Assembly (NCBI RefSeq): GCF_003711105.1
Contig: NZ_CP023865.1
Coordinates: forward strand, 2,268,001-2,332,000
Source of the DNA: Actinoplanes teichomyceticus ATCC 31121
Lineage (GTDB): Bacteria; Actinomycetota; Actinomycetes; Mycobacteriales; Micromonosporaceae
Length of the DNA stretch: 64,000 bases
Reading direction: 5' to 3'
Positions 1 to 7,512 of the stretch are shown piece after piece. Position 1 is the first letter of the stretch; each line of letters opens with the position of its first letter. The notes below the pieces were generated by a model. That model was not told where the DNA came from. It worked only from the letters and a program-made list of their open reading frames with translations, and searched no databases. Made by a program: the position numbers and the translations under genes.

Positions 1-2
1 TC

Positions 3-98
3 CCCGGCGCCGGCCTCACGCTCTCCGACGAGGACGTCGCCGAACCGCACCGGATCGGCCGGTGGGTGAGGGTCGACGCGCGGTGGCCAGGTCGTTGA
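3..98 (+). CDS. C-terminal end of an unknown protein (partial)
   Basis: Frame 3 reads without a stop from the window edge to a TGA at 96-98, giving about 31 residues that include TLSDEDVAEPHRIGRW. Nearly every third codon position is G or C, which is not true of the other two frames, so this is probably the tail of a gene that starts outside the window. Too little is present to name a family. Confidence 0.35.
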   Translation, partial: PGAGLTLSDEDVAEPHRIGRWVRVDARWPGR

Positions 99-244
99 TC
101 TGCGGCCAACCGGCTTTTCGTGCGCGATAATCGGAATACAACAGAGCTGTCCAGCCCCGGGGCGGTGGGGACAGGCCGCGCTGTGGCGCGGGAGCGGGTA
201 GCTTCCGGACAGCACCTGGATCGGGCATCCAGAGTGGTGGCGAC

Positions 245-1354
245 ATGCGCGTTCTTTTCCTCTCCACCGCGGGGTTCGGCACGGTGTCCCCCCTCGTCCC
301 GCTGACCTGGGCGTTTCGCGCCGCCGGGCACGATGTCCTGGTCGGCACCTTCGGGGAGGGCTTCGTCGCCGGGCACGCCGGACTGCCGATCGCCGACATC
401 GCCCCCGGATTCCGGATGGAGGACTACGTCGGCGGGGTCATCGCCGCCGATCCGACCCACCTGCGGCAGGGGCGTGCGGCGGCCCGCCGGCGGGACATGG
501 AGTTCGTGGTGGCCCTGTTCGAGGGCGTGAACCGCCGGCTGCTGGCGAACGCCACCCGCCTGGCCCGCACGTGGCGTCCCGACCTGGTGGTCCACGAGGA
601 GATGGCGGCGATGGGGCCGCTGGTCGCCGCCGCGATCGATGTGCCGGCGGTACGCGTGAGTGTCACGTTCGGCGACGGTCTGGCGATGCAGCGGTCGTTC
701 GCCCGGCGGCTGGCCGATCTCCACGAGGGCCCGCGCCGCCCGGGCGGCGGGCTCTCGCTGATCCTCCCGCCGCCCAGCATGTTGGTCGAACCGGGCGGGT
801 GGCCCATGCGGTTCGTGGCCTACAGCGGCGGAGGGGTACGCCCCGACTGGCTGGCCGAGCGCCCCCGGTGTCGCCGGGTCGCGGTCACCGTCGGCACGGT
901 GACGCCCACCCTGCTCGGTCCGGATCTGATGCTGCGCATGGTCGGCGCCGCGCGCGACGTGGACGCGGAGTTCGTGCTGGCGCTCGGCGGCGCCCCGGTC
1001 GACAGCTTCGGCCCCCTGCCGCCCAATGTGCGCGCCGCCGCGTGGCTGCCGCTCGACATCGTGCTGACCACCTGTGACGCCATTGTGCACCACGGCGGGG
1101 CGAACACCGCGATGGCCGCGCTCGACGCCGGCGTTCCGCAACTGGTGCTGCCGGACTTCGCCGATCGCTTCATCACGGCGGACGCGATCTGTGCCCGGGG
1201 CGCCGGGCTGTCGGCCGAACCGGCGGACCTGACCGCCGCGCTGCTCGATCAGCTGCTGTCCGACGGTGCCCTGCGGGCCGCCGCCCGTGACGTGCGCACC
1301 GAGATCCGGCAGCTGCCCACCCCGGCGGAGATCGTCGGCCGCCTGACTCGGTGA
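245..1354 (+). CDS. GT1-family glycosyltransferase (UGT/macrolide type)
   Basis: A 369-residue protein with the two-domain layout of actinobacterial GT-B glycosyltransferases that move sugars from NDP-sugars to small molecules. The N-terminus (MRVLFLSTAGFGTVSPLVPL) is the usual first beta strand and glycine loop. The donor-site signature is at about residues 281-302: HHGGANTAMAALDAGVPQLV, then LPDFADRF. The length is slightly below the usual 390-420 residues. It ends about 235 bases before the GH43 gene on the same strand and has its own start region with only a weak ribosome site (GGTGGC). Acceptor and sugar cannot be read from the sequence. There are no other secondary-metabolite genes beside it, so it may detoxify or modify a compound rather than belong to a biosynthetic cluster. 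Confidence 0.85.
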   Translation: MRVLFLSTAGFGTVSPLVPLTWAFRAAGHDVLVGTFGEGFVAGHAGLPIADIAPGFRMEDYVGGVIAADPTHLRQGRAAARRRDMEFVVALFEGVNRRLLANATRLARTWRPDLVVHEEMAAMGPLVAAAIDVPAVRVSVTFGDGLAMQRSFARRLADLHEGPRRPGGGLSLILPPPSMLVEPGGWPMRFVAYSGGGVRPDWLAERPRCRRVAVTVGTVTPTLLGPDLMLRMVGAARDVDAEFVLALGGAPVDSFGPLPPNVRAAAWLPLDIVLTTCDAIVHHGGANTAMAALDAGVPQLVLPDFADRFITADAICARGAGLSAEPADLTAALLDQLLSDGALRAAARDVRTEIRQLPTPAEIVGRLTR

Positions 1355-1400
1355 CCGGCCGTACGCAGCTCGAAGATCGTTCAGGATGTGAACTTAGCCG

Positions 1401-1430
1401 TTGACTGGCGTGCACCGGCATGGCTAGTCT
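1401..1430 (+). promoter_or_regulatory. Sigma70-type promoter of the GH43 xylosidase gene
   Basis: TTGACT at 1401-1406 and TAGTCT at 1425-1430 are separated by 18 bases. This lies about 160 bases before the chosen GTG start, leaving a long leader. The same TTGAC(n), 18 bases, TAG(n) layout occurs before the xylan ABC operon at 9301. Confidence 0.5.
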
Positions 1431-1588
1431 TCGGTGACTGTCGATCTATGCCTGGGGTGGCTCCACGGGTGGCCGGCAGAGGTGGAGCACCGCGGCCCGC
1501 CCACCGCCGCACCGCTGCCGGCCGCGTCCCGCGAGACGTCGCCGACGGCACGCCGACCGGCGCGATCAACGGCGGAGAGGGAACCGAC

Positions 1589-3040
1589 GTGCAGAGCACC
1601 AACCCCGTGCTGCCGGGATTCCACCCGGACCCGAGCGTCTGCCGGGTGGGCGGCGACTACTACCTCGCCTGCTCCAGCTTCGAGTACTTCCCCGGCATCC
1701 CGATCTTCCACAGCCGTGATCTCGTGCACTGGCGGCAGATCGGCAACGCGCTGGAGCGCCCCAGCCAGCTGCGCCTGCCGCCGGGCACCCGGTCGTCCGG
1801 CGGGATCTACGCGCCGACCCTGCGCCATCACGCCGGCCGCTTCCATCTGATCGTGACGAACGTCAGCGACGGCGGGAACCGGCTCTACACCGCCACCGAC
1901 GCGGCCGGGCCGTGGTCCGACCCGATCCCGCTGCCCGGGGTGCCCGGCATCGACCCCGATCTGGCCTGGGACGACGAGGGCAACTGCTGGTGCACGGTCG
2001 CCGGGATCAGCCAGGTGCGCATCGACCCGGCCACCGGGCGTACGTTCGGCGCGCCGTACCGGATCTGGTCGGGTTCGCCCGGCGCCAAGGCGCCGGAAGC
2101 GCCGCACCTGTACCGGATCGGCGAGTACTGGTATCTGCTGATCGCCGAGGGCGGCACCGAACGCGGCCACGGCGTGGCGGTCGCGCGGGGGCGTACCCCG
2201 GCCGGGCCGTTCGAGGCGTGCCCGGACAACCCGGTCCTGACCCACCGCGGCACCGACCACCCGATCCAGAACACCGGGCACGGCGATCTGGTGCAGGCGC
2301 CGGACGGCTCCTGGTGGATGATGCTGCTCGGGGTCCGGCCCGGTGGCGGCACCCCGGGCTGGCACGTGCTCGGCCGCGAGACCTTCCTCGCGCCGGTGAC
2401 CTGGGTCGACGGCTGGCCGGTCATCGGTGAGCCGGGGGCGCCGGCACCCGGGTCCGGCGCGCCCGTGCGGGACGACTTCGACTCCGCCGACCTCGACCCG
2501 TGCTGGATCTCGCCGCGGCACCGCCCGGCGCAGCGGTACACGACCGCGGAGCGGGCCGGATGGCTGACCCTGCACGCCGCCGGCCCCCTCGACGACCTCG
2601 ACGTGACCTTTCTCGGCCGCCGCCAGCAGCACCTGTCCTGCCGGGTCCGGGCCCGGGTCGACGCGGCCGAGGGGCGGGGCGGGCTCGCCGTCCGCCTGGA
2701 CGAACGCCACCACTACGAGATCGAGGCGGCCGCCGGGCACGTCGCGGTGCGCGCCCGGATCGGCCCGCTGAACACCGTCGTGGCCGACCGGCGGGTGCCC
2801 GACGGGCCGGTCGTGCTGCGCATCGACGTCGTCGCCGGTGAGGTACGGGATCCGCGCGACGGCCCGGACACGCTCGCCTTCGGGGTCGAGGAGCCGGACG
2901 GCGCCTGCGCCGTGCTGGCCACGCTCGACGGCCGGTATCTGTCCACCGAGGTCGCCGGCGGGTTCACCGGCCGGGTGATCGGCATGTACGCGGTGGCCGG
3001 AACCGTGCACGTCGACTGGCTGGACTACCAGCCGCGCTGA
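1589..3040 (+). CDS. GH43 beta-xylosidase / arabinofuranosidase with C-terminal beta-sandwich
   Basis: A 483-residue glycoside hydrolase family 43 enzyme. Residues 1-290 form the five-bladed propeller, opening with NPVLPGFHPDPSVCRVG (base Asp14). The Asp of GIDPDLAWDD (Asp122) and the Glu of KAPEAPHLY (Glu170) are the expected pKa modulator and general acid. Residues 295-483 match the concanavalin-like C2 domain of XynB-type beta-xylosidases (DDFDSADLDPCWIS at its start). There is no signal peptide, so it should act in the cytoplasm on imported xylo- or arabinoxylo-oligosaccharides. I chose the GTG at 1589 because the family N-terminus begins there and GGCGGAGAGGG sits just upstream; the open frame continues to 1388, but that stretch holds the promoter. 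It probably works with the transporter and GH120 enzyme at 9.4-14.5 kb. Confidence 0.85.
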   Translation: MQSTNPVLPGFHPDPSVCRVGGDYYLACSSFEYFPGIPIFHSRDLVHWRQIGNALERPSQLRLPPGTRSSGGIYAPTLRHHAGRFHLIVTNVSDGGNRLYTATDAAGPWSDPIPLPGVPGIDPDLAWDDEGNCWCTVAGISQVRIDPATGRTFGAPYRIWSGSPGAKAPEAPHLYRIGEYWYLLIAEGGTERGHGVAVARGRTPAGPFEACPDNPVLTHRGTDHPIQNTGHGDLVQAPDGSWWMMLLGVRPGGGTPGWHVLGRETFLAPVTWVDGWPVIGEPGAPAPGSGAPVRDDFDSADLDPCWISPRHRPAQRYTTAERAGWLTLHAAGPLDDLDVTFLGRRQQHLSCRVRARVDAAEGRGGLAVRLDERHHYEIEAAAGHVAVRARIGPLNTVVADRRVPDGPVVLRIDVVAGEVRDPRDGPDTLAFGVEEPDGACAVLATLDGRYLSTEVAGGFTGRVIGMYAVAGTVHVDWLDYQPR

Positions 3041-3248
3041 CCGGTCCGGCAGCCGTCACGCCCCGCGTCCGCCGCCGACGGCGAGCCGCGACCGCCGGCC
3101 GGCCGCAGCCACGTGACCGAGGCGACTCCGCGACCCGCCCACCCGGGATGCCCACAGGCCGCTGAGTATGCTCCAGCTGCTGCTAGCCGGGTGACTCGGT
3201 TGACGCCGTCCGCCGATCCCGCAGCACGTACGGTATCCGGAGGACGCG

Positions 3249-4577
3249 TTGCCGACGATCGAAGCCTCGGACCTGGTGGTCCGCACTCTTGGCCCCTGCC
3301 GGATCGACTCCCCGTTGGCCCCCGTGCTCGACGGTCGGCGCAGCTCCCTGCACTGCGTCGACGAGGACGATCTGGTGCTCTTCGACGACACCCGCAGCAT
3401 GGCGGCGGCCCGCGGCACCGGCCCGGACCAGCTGCCGGGCTTCGAGCCGGCCGGTCCGCGCCGGCGCATCTACTTCGACCCGGCCAAGACCCGGGTCGGC
3501 ATCGTCACCTGCGGCGGCCTCTGCCCCGGGCTCAACGACGTCATCCGCGCCCTGGTCCTGGAGCTGACCTCGCGTTACGGGGTGAACCGCATCTTCGGCT
3601 TCCGCAACGGATACCAGGGTTTCATCCCCCGCTACGGGCACGGTGTGATCGATCTGACGCCGGAGGTGGTGGCGAGCATCAACGAGGACGGCGGGACGAT
3701 CCTCGGCTCCTCTCGCGGTCAGCAGGACCCCAACGAGGTGGTCGACTGCCTGGACCGGATGAGCATCAACATCCTGTTCGTCATCGGCGGCGACGGCTCG
3801 ATGCGCGGCGCGATGGAGATCGCCCGGGTCATCGCCGAGCGGGACGAGAAGATCGCGGTGGTCTGCATCCCGAAGACCATCGACAACGACATCCCGTTCA
3901 TCGACCGCAGCTTCGGCTTCCAGACCGCGTTCTCCGAGGCCGCCGAGGCGATCCGGGTGGCGCACGTGGAGGCCACCTCGGCGCCGAACGGGGTCGGCGT
4001 GGTCAACGTGATGGGCCGGCACTCCGGTTTCATCGCCCTGTACGCGGCGCTGGCCAACAGCGACGCGGACATCGTGCTGATCCCCGAGGTGCCCCTCAAG
4101 CTGGAGGGCGAGCACGGGCTCCTGCCCTACCTGCACCGCCGGGTCATCGACCGCGGGCACGCGGTGGTGGTCGTGGCCGAGGGCGCCGGGCAGGACCTGC
4201 TGGCCGGGGAGCCGTACGCGACCGACGCGTCGGGCAACGTCAAACTGCGCGACATCGGCCCCTACCTGTGTCAGCGGATCAACGACTGGTTCGACGCCCG
4301 CAACACCGAGCTGAACGTCAAGTACATCGACCCCAGCTACATGATCCGCGGCGTGCCGGCCAACCCGTACGACAGCGTCTACTGCATCCGGCTCGCGCAC
4401 GCCGCGGTGCACGCCGCGATGGCCGGGCGGACCGAGGTGGTGGTGGGCCGCTGGCACCGCCGCTTCGTCCACGTGCCGATCCAGCTCGCGGTCAGCCACC
4501 GCAACCAGGTCGACCCGAACAGCGACCTGTGGCTGTCCCTGCTGGAGACCACCGGGCAGCCGGCGAGCTTCGGCTGA
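3249..4577 (+). CDS. pfkA: ATP-dependent 6-phosphofructokinase, clade X type
   Basis: A 442-residue phosphofructokinase converting fructose 6-phosphate to fructose 1,6-bisphosphate in glycolysis. A 75-residue N-terminal extension precedes the core, which begins TRVGIVTCGGLCPGLNDVIR. IGGDGSMRG carries Gly183 where pyrophosphate-using enzymes have Asp, while PKTIDNDI carries Lys209 where classical bacterial ATP enzymes have Gly. Glycine plus lysine is the pattern known from the ATP-using clade X found in plants, trypanosomes and many actinomycetes. Asp212 is the likely catalytic base. The TTG start is supported by GGAGGA five bases upstream. The gene stands alone and converges on the MarR gene. 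Phosphoryl-donor choice is inferred from the motif, so pyrophosphate use is not fully excluded. Confidence 0.88.
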   Translation: MPTIEASDLVVRTLGPCRIDSPLAPVLDGRRSSLHCVDEDDLVLFDDTRSMAAARGTGPDQLPGFEPAGPRRRIYFDPAKTRVGIVTCGGLCPGLNDVIRALVLELTSRYGVNRIFGFRNGYQGFIPRYGHGVIDLTPEVVASINEDGGTILGSSRGQQDPNEVVDCLDRMSINILFVIGGDGSMRGAMEIARVIAERDEKIAVVCIPKTIDNDIPFIDRSFGFQTAFSEAAEAIRVAHVEATSAPNGVGVVNVMGRHSGFIALYAALANSDADIVLIPEVPLKLEGEHGLLPYLHRRVIDRGHAVVVVAEGAGQDLLAGEPYATDASGNVKLRDIGPYLCQRINDWFDARNTELNVKYIDPSYMIRGVPANPYDSVYCIRLAHAAVHAAMAGRTEVVVGRWHRRFVHVPIQLAVSHRNQVDPNSDLWLSLLETTGQPASFG

Positions 4578-4583
4578 GCCGGT

Positions 4584-4622
4584 CGCGCGGCGGGACGTCC
4601 ACCGGGCGTCCCGCGCCGCGCG
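4584..4622. terminator. Hairpin between convergent pfk and marR genes
   Basis: The arms 4584-4597 and 4607-4622 pair with a two-base bulge around a nine-base loop, immediately after the pfk stop. There is no T-run. It would serve pfk and possibly the convergent MarR transcript. Confidence 0.5.
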
Positions 4623-4671
4623 GCCGGGACGGCAGTCCGAGTCCGGACCTGCCTGCGGCGCGGCGCCCCGG

Positions 4672-5271
4672 TCACGCGGTCTCGTGGTCGGGGCAGGTCA
4701 CGCGCAGCTCGGCGTCGCCGAACGGCGTGTCGACGAAGTTGCAGTGGTGCGGCCGGTCCGGGTTGTCGGGGTGTGCGCGCGGGACGAAGAAGCGGCACGT
4801 CAGACACATCTGCGAGATCGGGATCGCGCGGCGTTCCTGCAGCTCGCGCATCAGGGTGGTGGTGCCGCGCAGCATGGCGGCGAAGTCGCTGGGCGACAGC
4901 GCCGCCACGGCGCCGCTGAGGGTCTCCGACTGACTTCTCAGCCGGTCGGCCTCCTCGCGGCCCAGCGGCGTCAGGCCGAGCAGCAGCGCCCGGGCGTCCC
5001 CGGGATCGCGGCTTCCTTCCAGCAGTTCCTTCTTCCGCAGGACCTTGACGGCGTCGGAGACGGTCGGCGGCGTCGAGGCGAGAGCCGTGACGATCTCCCC
5101 TTGGCGGATCGGATGCGGCTTGCCGTGCAGCAGGGTGACGATGTCGGCCTGCAGCGGCGACAGATTGTGCGGTCCGGCGTTGCGCCACGCCTCCATACGG
5201 ACGGCTTGACCGAGACGGGCCAGGCCGATCAGCAGCTGGCTGACCGATGGCGGTCCGGGCACCTCGGACAT
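4672..5271 (-). CDS. MarR-family regulator with C-terminal Cys/His-rich metal-site tail
   Basis: A 199-residue protein. Residues 1-145 are a winged-helix MarR domain: LSPLQADIVTLLHGKPHPIRQ, then the recognition-helix region STPPTVSDAVKVLRKKELLEG and the wing RDPGDARALLLGLTPLG. The last 45 residues hold Cys156, Cys159, His175, His176, Cys177, Cys193 and His196, a spacing suited to binding zinc or sensing thiol oxidation. Most MarR proteins lack such a tail. GGAGGAGG lies upstream of the ATG. It is divergent from the AhpD-like gene. A 13-base palindrome present in front of both downstream genes, and in imperfect form in its own upstream region, makes it the probable local repressor (inference). 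Confidence 0.85.
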   Translation of the reverse strand: MSEVPGPPSVSQLLIGLARLGQAVRMEAWRNAGPHNLSPLQADIVTLLHGKPHPIRQGEIVTALASTPPTVSDAVKVLRKKELLEGSRDPGDARALLLGLTPLGREEADRLRSQSETLSGAVAALSPSDFAAMLRGTTTLMRELQERRAIPISQMCLTCRFFVPRAHPDNPDRPHHCNFVDTPFGDAELRVTCPDHETA

Positions 5272-5344
5272 GCGAACCGCTCCTCCTCCGAACCGTTCCC
5301 CCGCCAGTTGTTCCCACGCCCACCGTTGCTTCGCCGGCCGTGTT

Positions 5345-5419
5345 GCTTTGCCAGCTCTTGCTTCACCAACGGGCGCTTCACCAGCTGGCGCTTCACCAGC
5401 TGGCGCTTCACCAACCGGG
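5345..5419. repeat. 15-bp tandem repeat in the marR leader region
   Basis: Units beginning GCTTCACCA start at 5360, 5375, 5390 and 5405, with a decayed copy at 5345 and perhaps another at 5328. Each unit contains half of the palindrome GCCAGCTGGC. The array lies between the marR start and its likely promoter/operator near 5475, so it would be transcribed in the leader of the marR mRNA. The 15-base period keeps a minus-strand frame open, but that frame has no credible start or homology. Confidence 0.7.
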
Positions 5420-5468
5420 TCTTCTTCGGTGCGCCTGCGACCAGCGCTTTTCCCATTCTACGGGGTAC

Positions 5469-5481
5469 TTGGCAGGGACAA
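5469..5481. promoter_or_regulatory. Imperfect copy of the TTGGCAGTGCCAA operator
   Basis: TTGGCAGGGACAA matches 11 of 13 bases of the perfect sites at 5618 and 6288. It lies about 200 bases upstream of marR and could mediate autoregulation. Confidence 0.45.
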
Positions 5482-5617
5482 GAACCGTGTCGGCGGCGGT
5501 GATCGGACGCTAGCGACCCGCGCCGTCCCAGCCGCGGGCGGGGCGTGCCGGGGCGGCCACAGTGTTCCAGCCCACAGGGCGGTCGTCTTGTGCCGGGGAC
5601 ACCCGTCGTCGCTATAT

Positions 5618-5630
5618 TTGGCAGTGCCAA
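5618..5630. promoter_or_regulatory. Palindromic operator TTGGCAGTGCCAA before the AhpD-like gene
   Basis: A perfect 13-base palindrome around a central T, overlapping a TATATT element at 5614-5619 that could be a -10 box. It lies 28 bases before the ATG. The identical sequence recurs at 6288-6300. The position is typical of a MarR operator that blocks polymerase. Confidence 0.7.
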
Positions 5631-5658
5631 GTAAACCGGACCATCGTAGGGAGAAGTC

Positions 5659-6207
5659 ATGTCTCGTATCGCCACCGTCGACCCCGCCACCGCCGAGGGC
5701 CAGGCCCGCACCCTGCTCGGTCGCGTCGAGCGCGCCCTCGGCGTCACTCCGAACATGATGCGCGCGATGGCGACCTCGCCCGCCGTGCTCGACGCCTACC
5801 TGCAGTTCTCCGGCGCGCTGTCCAAGGGCCTGCTGCCGGCCCGGGTGCAGGAGCAGATCGCCCTGGTCGCCGCCGTGCAGAACGAGTGCGGTTACTGCCT
5901 CGCCGCGCACACCGTGCTCGGCGCCAGGGCCGGCGTGTCCGAGGACGACCTGGTCGCCGGCCGGGACGCCCGCGCCTCGGACCCCAGGGCGGAGGCCGCG
6001 CTCACCTTTGCCAAGCGGGTCATCGCCAGCAAGGGTTTCGTCACCGACGAGGATCTCGCCGCGGTCCGCGAGGCCGGCTACCGCGACGGCGAGATCGGCG
6101 AGATCGTCGCCGCGGTAGCGCTCAACACCTTCACCAACTACTTCAACTCGGTCGCCCAGACCACCCTCGACTTCCCGGCCGTCGAGGGTGTCGCCATCCG
6201 CCACTGA
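5659..6207 (+). CDS. AhpD-like / carboxymuconolactone decarboxylase-family peroxidase
   Basis: A 182-residue all-helical protein of the AhpD/CMD superfamily. The redox motif is ECGYCLAAH: Glu76, Cys77, Cys80 and His84, matching the E-x-C-x2-C-x3-H signature of alkylhydroperoxidase-type proteins, which reduce peroxides or act as disulphide relays. There is no signal peptide, so it is cytoplasmic. The ATG is preceded by GGGAGAAG. It is divergent from a MarR regulator with a cysteine-rich tail and shares an operator with the next gene, suggesting a peroxide or electrophile response. The true substrate and electron donor cannot be told from sequence. Confidence 0.88.
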   Translation: MSRIATVDPATAEGQARTLLGRVERALGVTPNMMRAMATSPAVLDAYLQFSGALSKGLLPARVQEQIALVAAVQNECGYCLAAHTVLGARAGVSEDDLVAGRDARASDPRAEAALTFAKRVIASKGFVTDEDLAAVREAGYRDGEIGEIVAAVALNTFTNYFNSVAQTTLDFPAVEGVAIRH

Positions 6208-6287
6208 CCCACCCCGGGCCCGGCGAGGCGCCGGCCGGCCATCTCGACGGCGGCGCTCCGCACCGCGCCGACGTGTGCCCCAAAGAA

Positions 6288-6300
6288 TTGGCAGTGCCAA
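6288..6300. promoter_or_regulatory. Second perfect TTGGCAGTGCCAA operator
   Basis: Identical to the site at 5618-5630 and 22 bases before the start of the secreted-protein gene. Its presence suggests that gene has its own MarR-controlled promoter rather than only read-through from the AhpD-like gene. Confidence 0.7.
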
Positions 6301-6322
6301 CCACATGACAGGAGACCAGACC

Positions 6323-7159
6323 ATGACCCGACTGCCGATCCGGTCCACCCGCCGCGTCGTCGTCCCCGCGGCCGTCGCGGTGGCGGCCGTCGCGGCGACG
6401 GTGCTCGCCGGCGCCCGCCCGGACGCCGCCGCCGAAGCCGCCCCGCAGCCGGTGGCGGCCGTCGCGCACGACCACCGCGCCCACCACCACGGCCCGGGCA
6501 TCGTCTCCGCGCCCGGCGACACCGAACCCGCCGCCTTCGACCTGGTCAAGACCACGGTCCGGCGGCAGGGCGACAGGATCGTCTTCACCGAGCAGGTCCG
6601 TGGCCGGGCCGGGTCGGTGAAACCGGAGCCAGTGGGGCAATTCGCCGGCAGCTCCGTGCTCAGCTACGTGTGGCCGATCTCGCTCAACGCGGACACCGTC
6701 GGCTTCCCCGCCGACAGCGGCGTGCTGGCGATGGCCGCGACCAGCCACCCCGACTTCGACGACACGCCGCTGGCCGACGAGAACCGCAACGGCAGCAAGG
6801 ACGACGACGGTGGCCTGTGGCACTCCCACTGGGTGGTGCTCGTGCCGGACACCACCCGGGCGGACGGGGCGCTGAAGGTCCGCGACATCCTGCCGGGGGA
6901 GCGGCCGCGGCTGCCCAGGACCTGGCCGGGCGCGCCGATCTACCTGGACAGCCCGTCGTACCCGACGACCGTGACCGGGCGGACCGTGCGCATCGAGGTG
7001 CCGCTGGCCGCGCTCGGTTTCCCGGAGACCTTCCGGTACGACGGCGTCACCGCGGCCCTGAAGGTCAACGCCGACCTGCACGACCCGCTGCTGCGGGTCG
7101 AGAACCCCTTCGACGTGGCCTCCGGCGACCTGTCTCTGCCCGGAACGTTCTGGCGTTGA
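6323..7159 (+). CDS. Secreted His-rich protein of unknown function
   Basis: A 278-residue protein. Residues 1-40 look like a Sec signal peptide (RSTRR, then an Ala/Val-rich stretch to about ARPDAAAEA). A short histidine cluster follows at the mature N-terminus (AHDHRAHHHGPG), which may bind metal. The rest is a soluble, probably beta-rich domain (SVLSYVWPISLNADTVGF; LADENRNGSKDDDGGLWHSHW). I do not recognise the family. The start is the ATG at 6323, eight bases after AGGAG; an ATG at 6305 is also in frame but has no ribosome site. The shared operator places it in the same regulon as the AhpD-like protein, so a role in handling oxidants or metals outside the cell is possible but not shown. Confidence 0.8.
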   Translation: MTRLPIRSTRRVVVPAAVAVAAVAATVLAGARPDAAAEAAPQPVAAVAHDHRAHHHGPGIVSAPGDTEPAAFDLVKTTVRRQGDRIVFTEQVRGRAGSVKPEPVGQFAGSSVLSYVWPISLNADTVGFPADSGVLAMAATSHPDFDDTPLADENRNGSKDDDGGLWHSHWVVLVPDTTRADGALKVRDILPGERPRLPRTWPGAPIYLDSPSYPTTVTGRTVRIEVPLAALGFPETFRYDGVTAALKVNADLHDPLLRVENPFDVASGDLSLPGTFWR

Positions 7160-7248
7160 CCCGCCCGGTGGCCGTCCCCCGGCACCCGGCCGGGACCGGG
7201 GCCGGTCACCGCCGCGTCCCCGGCCCGGCCCGCGCGGCGGGCCGGACC

Positions 7249-7290
7249 GGCACCCCCCGCCGGGCGCGCCCGCGTCCGGCGGGGGGTGCC
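7249..7290. terminator. Strong 15-bp hairpin after the secreted-protein gene
   Basis: Arms 7249-7263 and 7276-7290 pair perfectly over 15 bases around a 12-base loop, with no T-run. It lies between two convergent genes (ends at 7159 and 7513) and could stop both. I see no gene in the rest of 7160-7512. Confidence 0.7.
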
Positions 7291-7512
7291 GTCCTGGTGG
7301 AGAACTATCTGCGCGGACGTTCCGCCGCGGCGCCGGCCGACATGCCGCGGGCGCCGCCCGGCGCGGTCCGGTCGCGGACGTCCACGCCCCGCGCGGGTTG
7401 CGCGACGACCTGAGCAGGTGCGGTTTCCTGGCGCCGGCCCACCCGCGGCGCGATGCTCACCGCCGGTCCCGGCCGGCGTGCCGGGGCGGGCCGGCCGCCC
7501 CGGCACGTGGGC

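Noticed and set aside
1388..1588. Longer N-terminus for the GH43 xylosidase from ATG 1388
   Set aside because: This stretch contains a good promoter and Arg-rich non-homologous residues; GTG 1589 has a ribosome site and begins at the family start.
3113..4933. 606-codon frame overlapping pfk and marR
   Set aside because: It is Arg/Pro/Gly-rich with no domain and overlaps two clear genes in other frames.
5360..5419. Coding repeat LVKRQ on the minus strand
   Set aside because: The frame has no supported start, crosses the predicted operators and is interrupted outside the array; the repeat is better seen as leader DNA.
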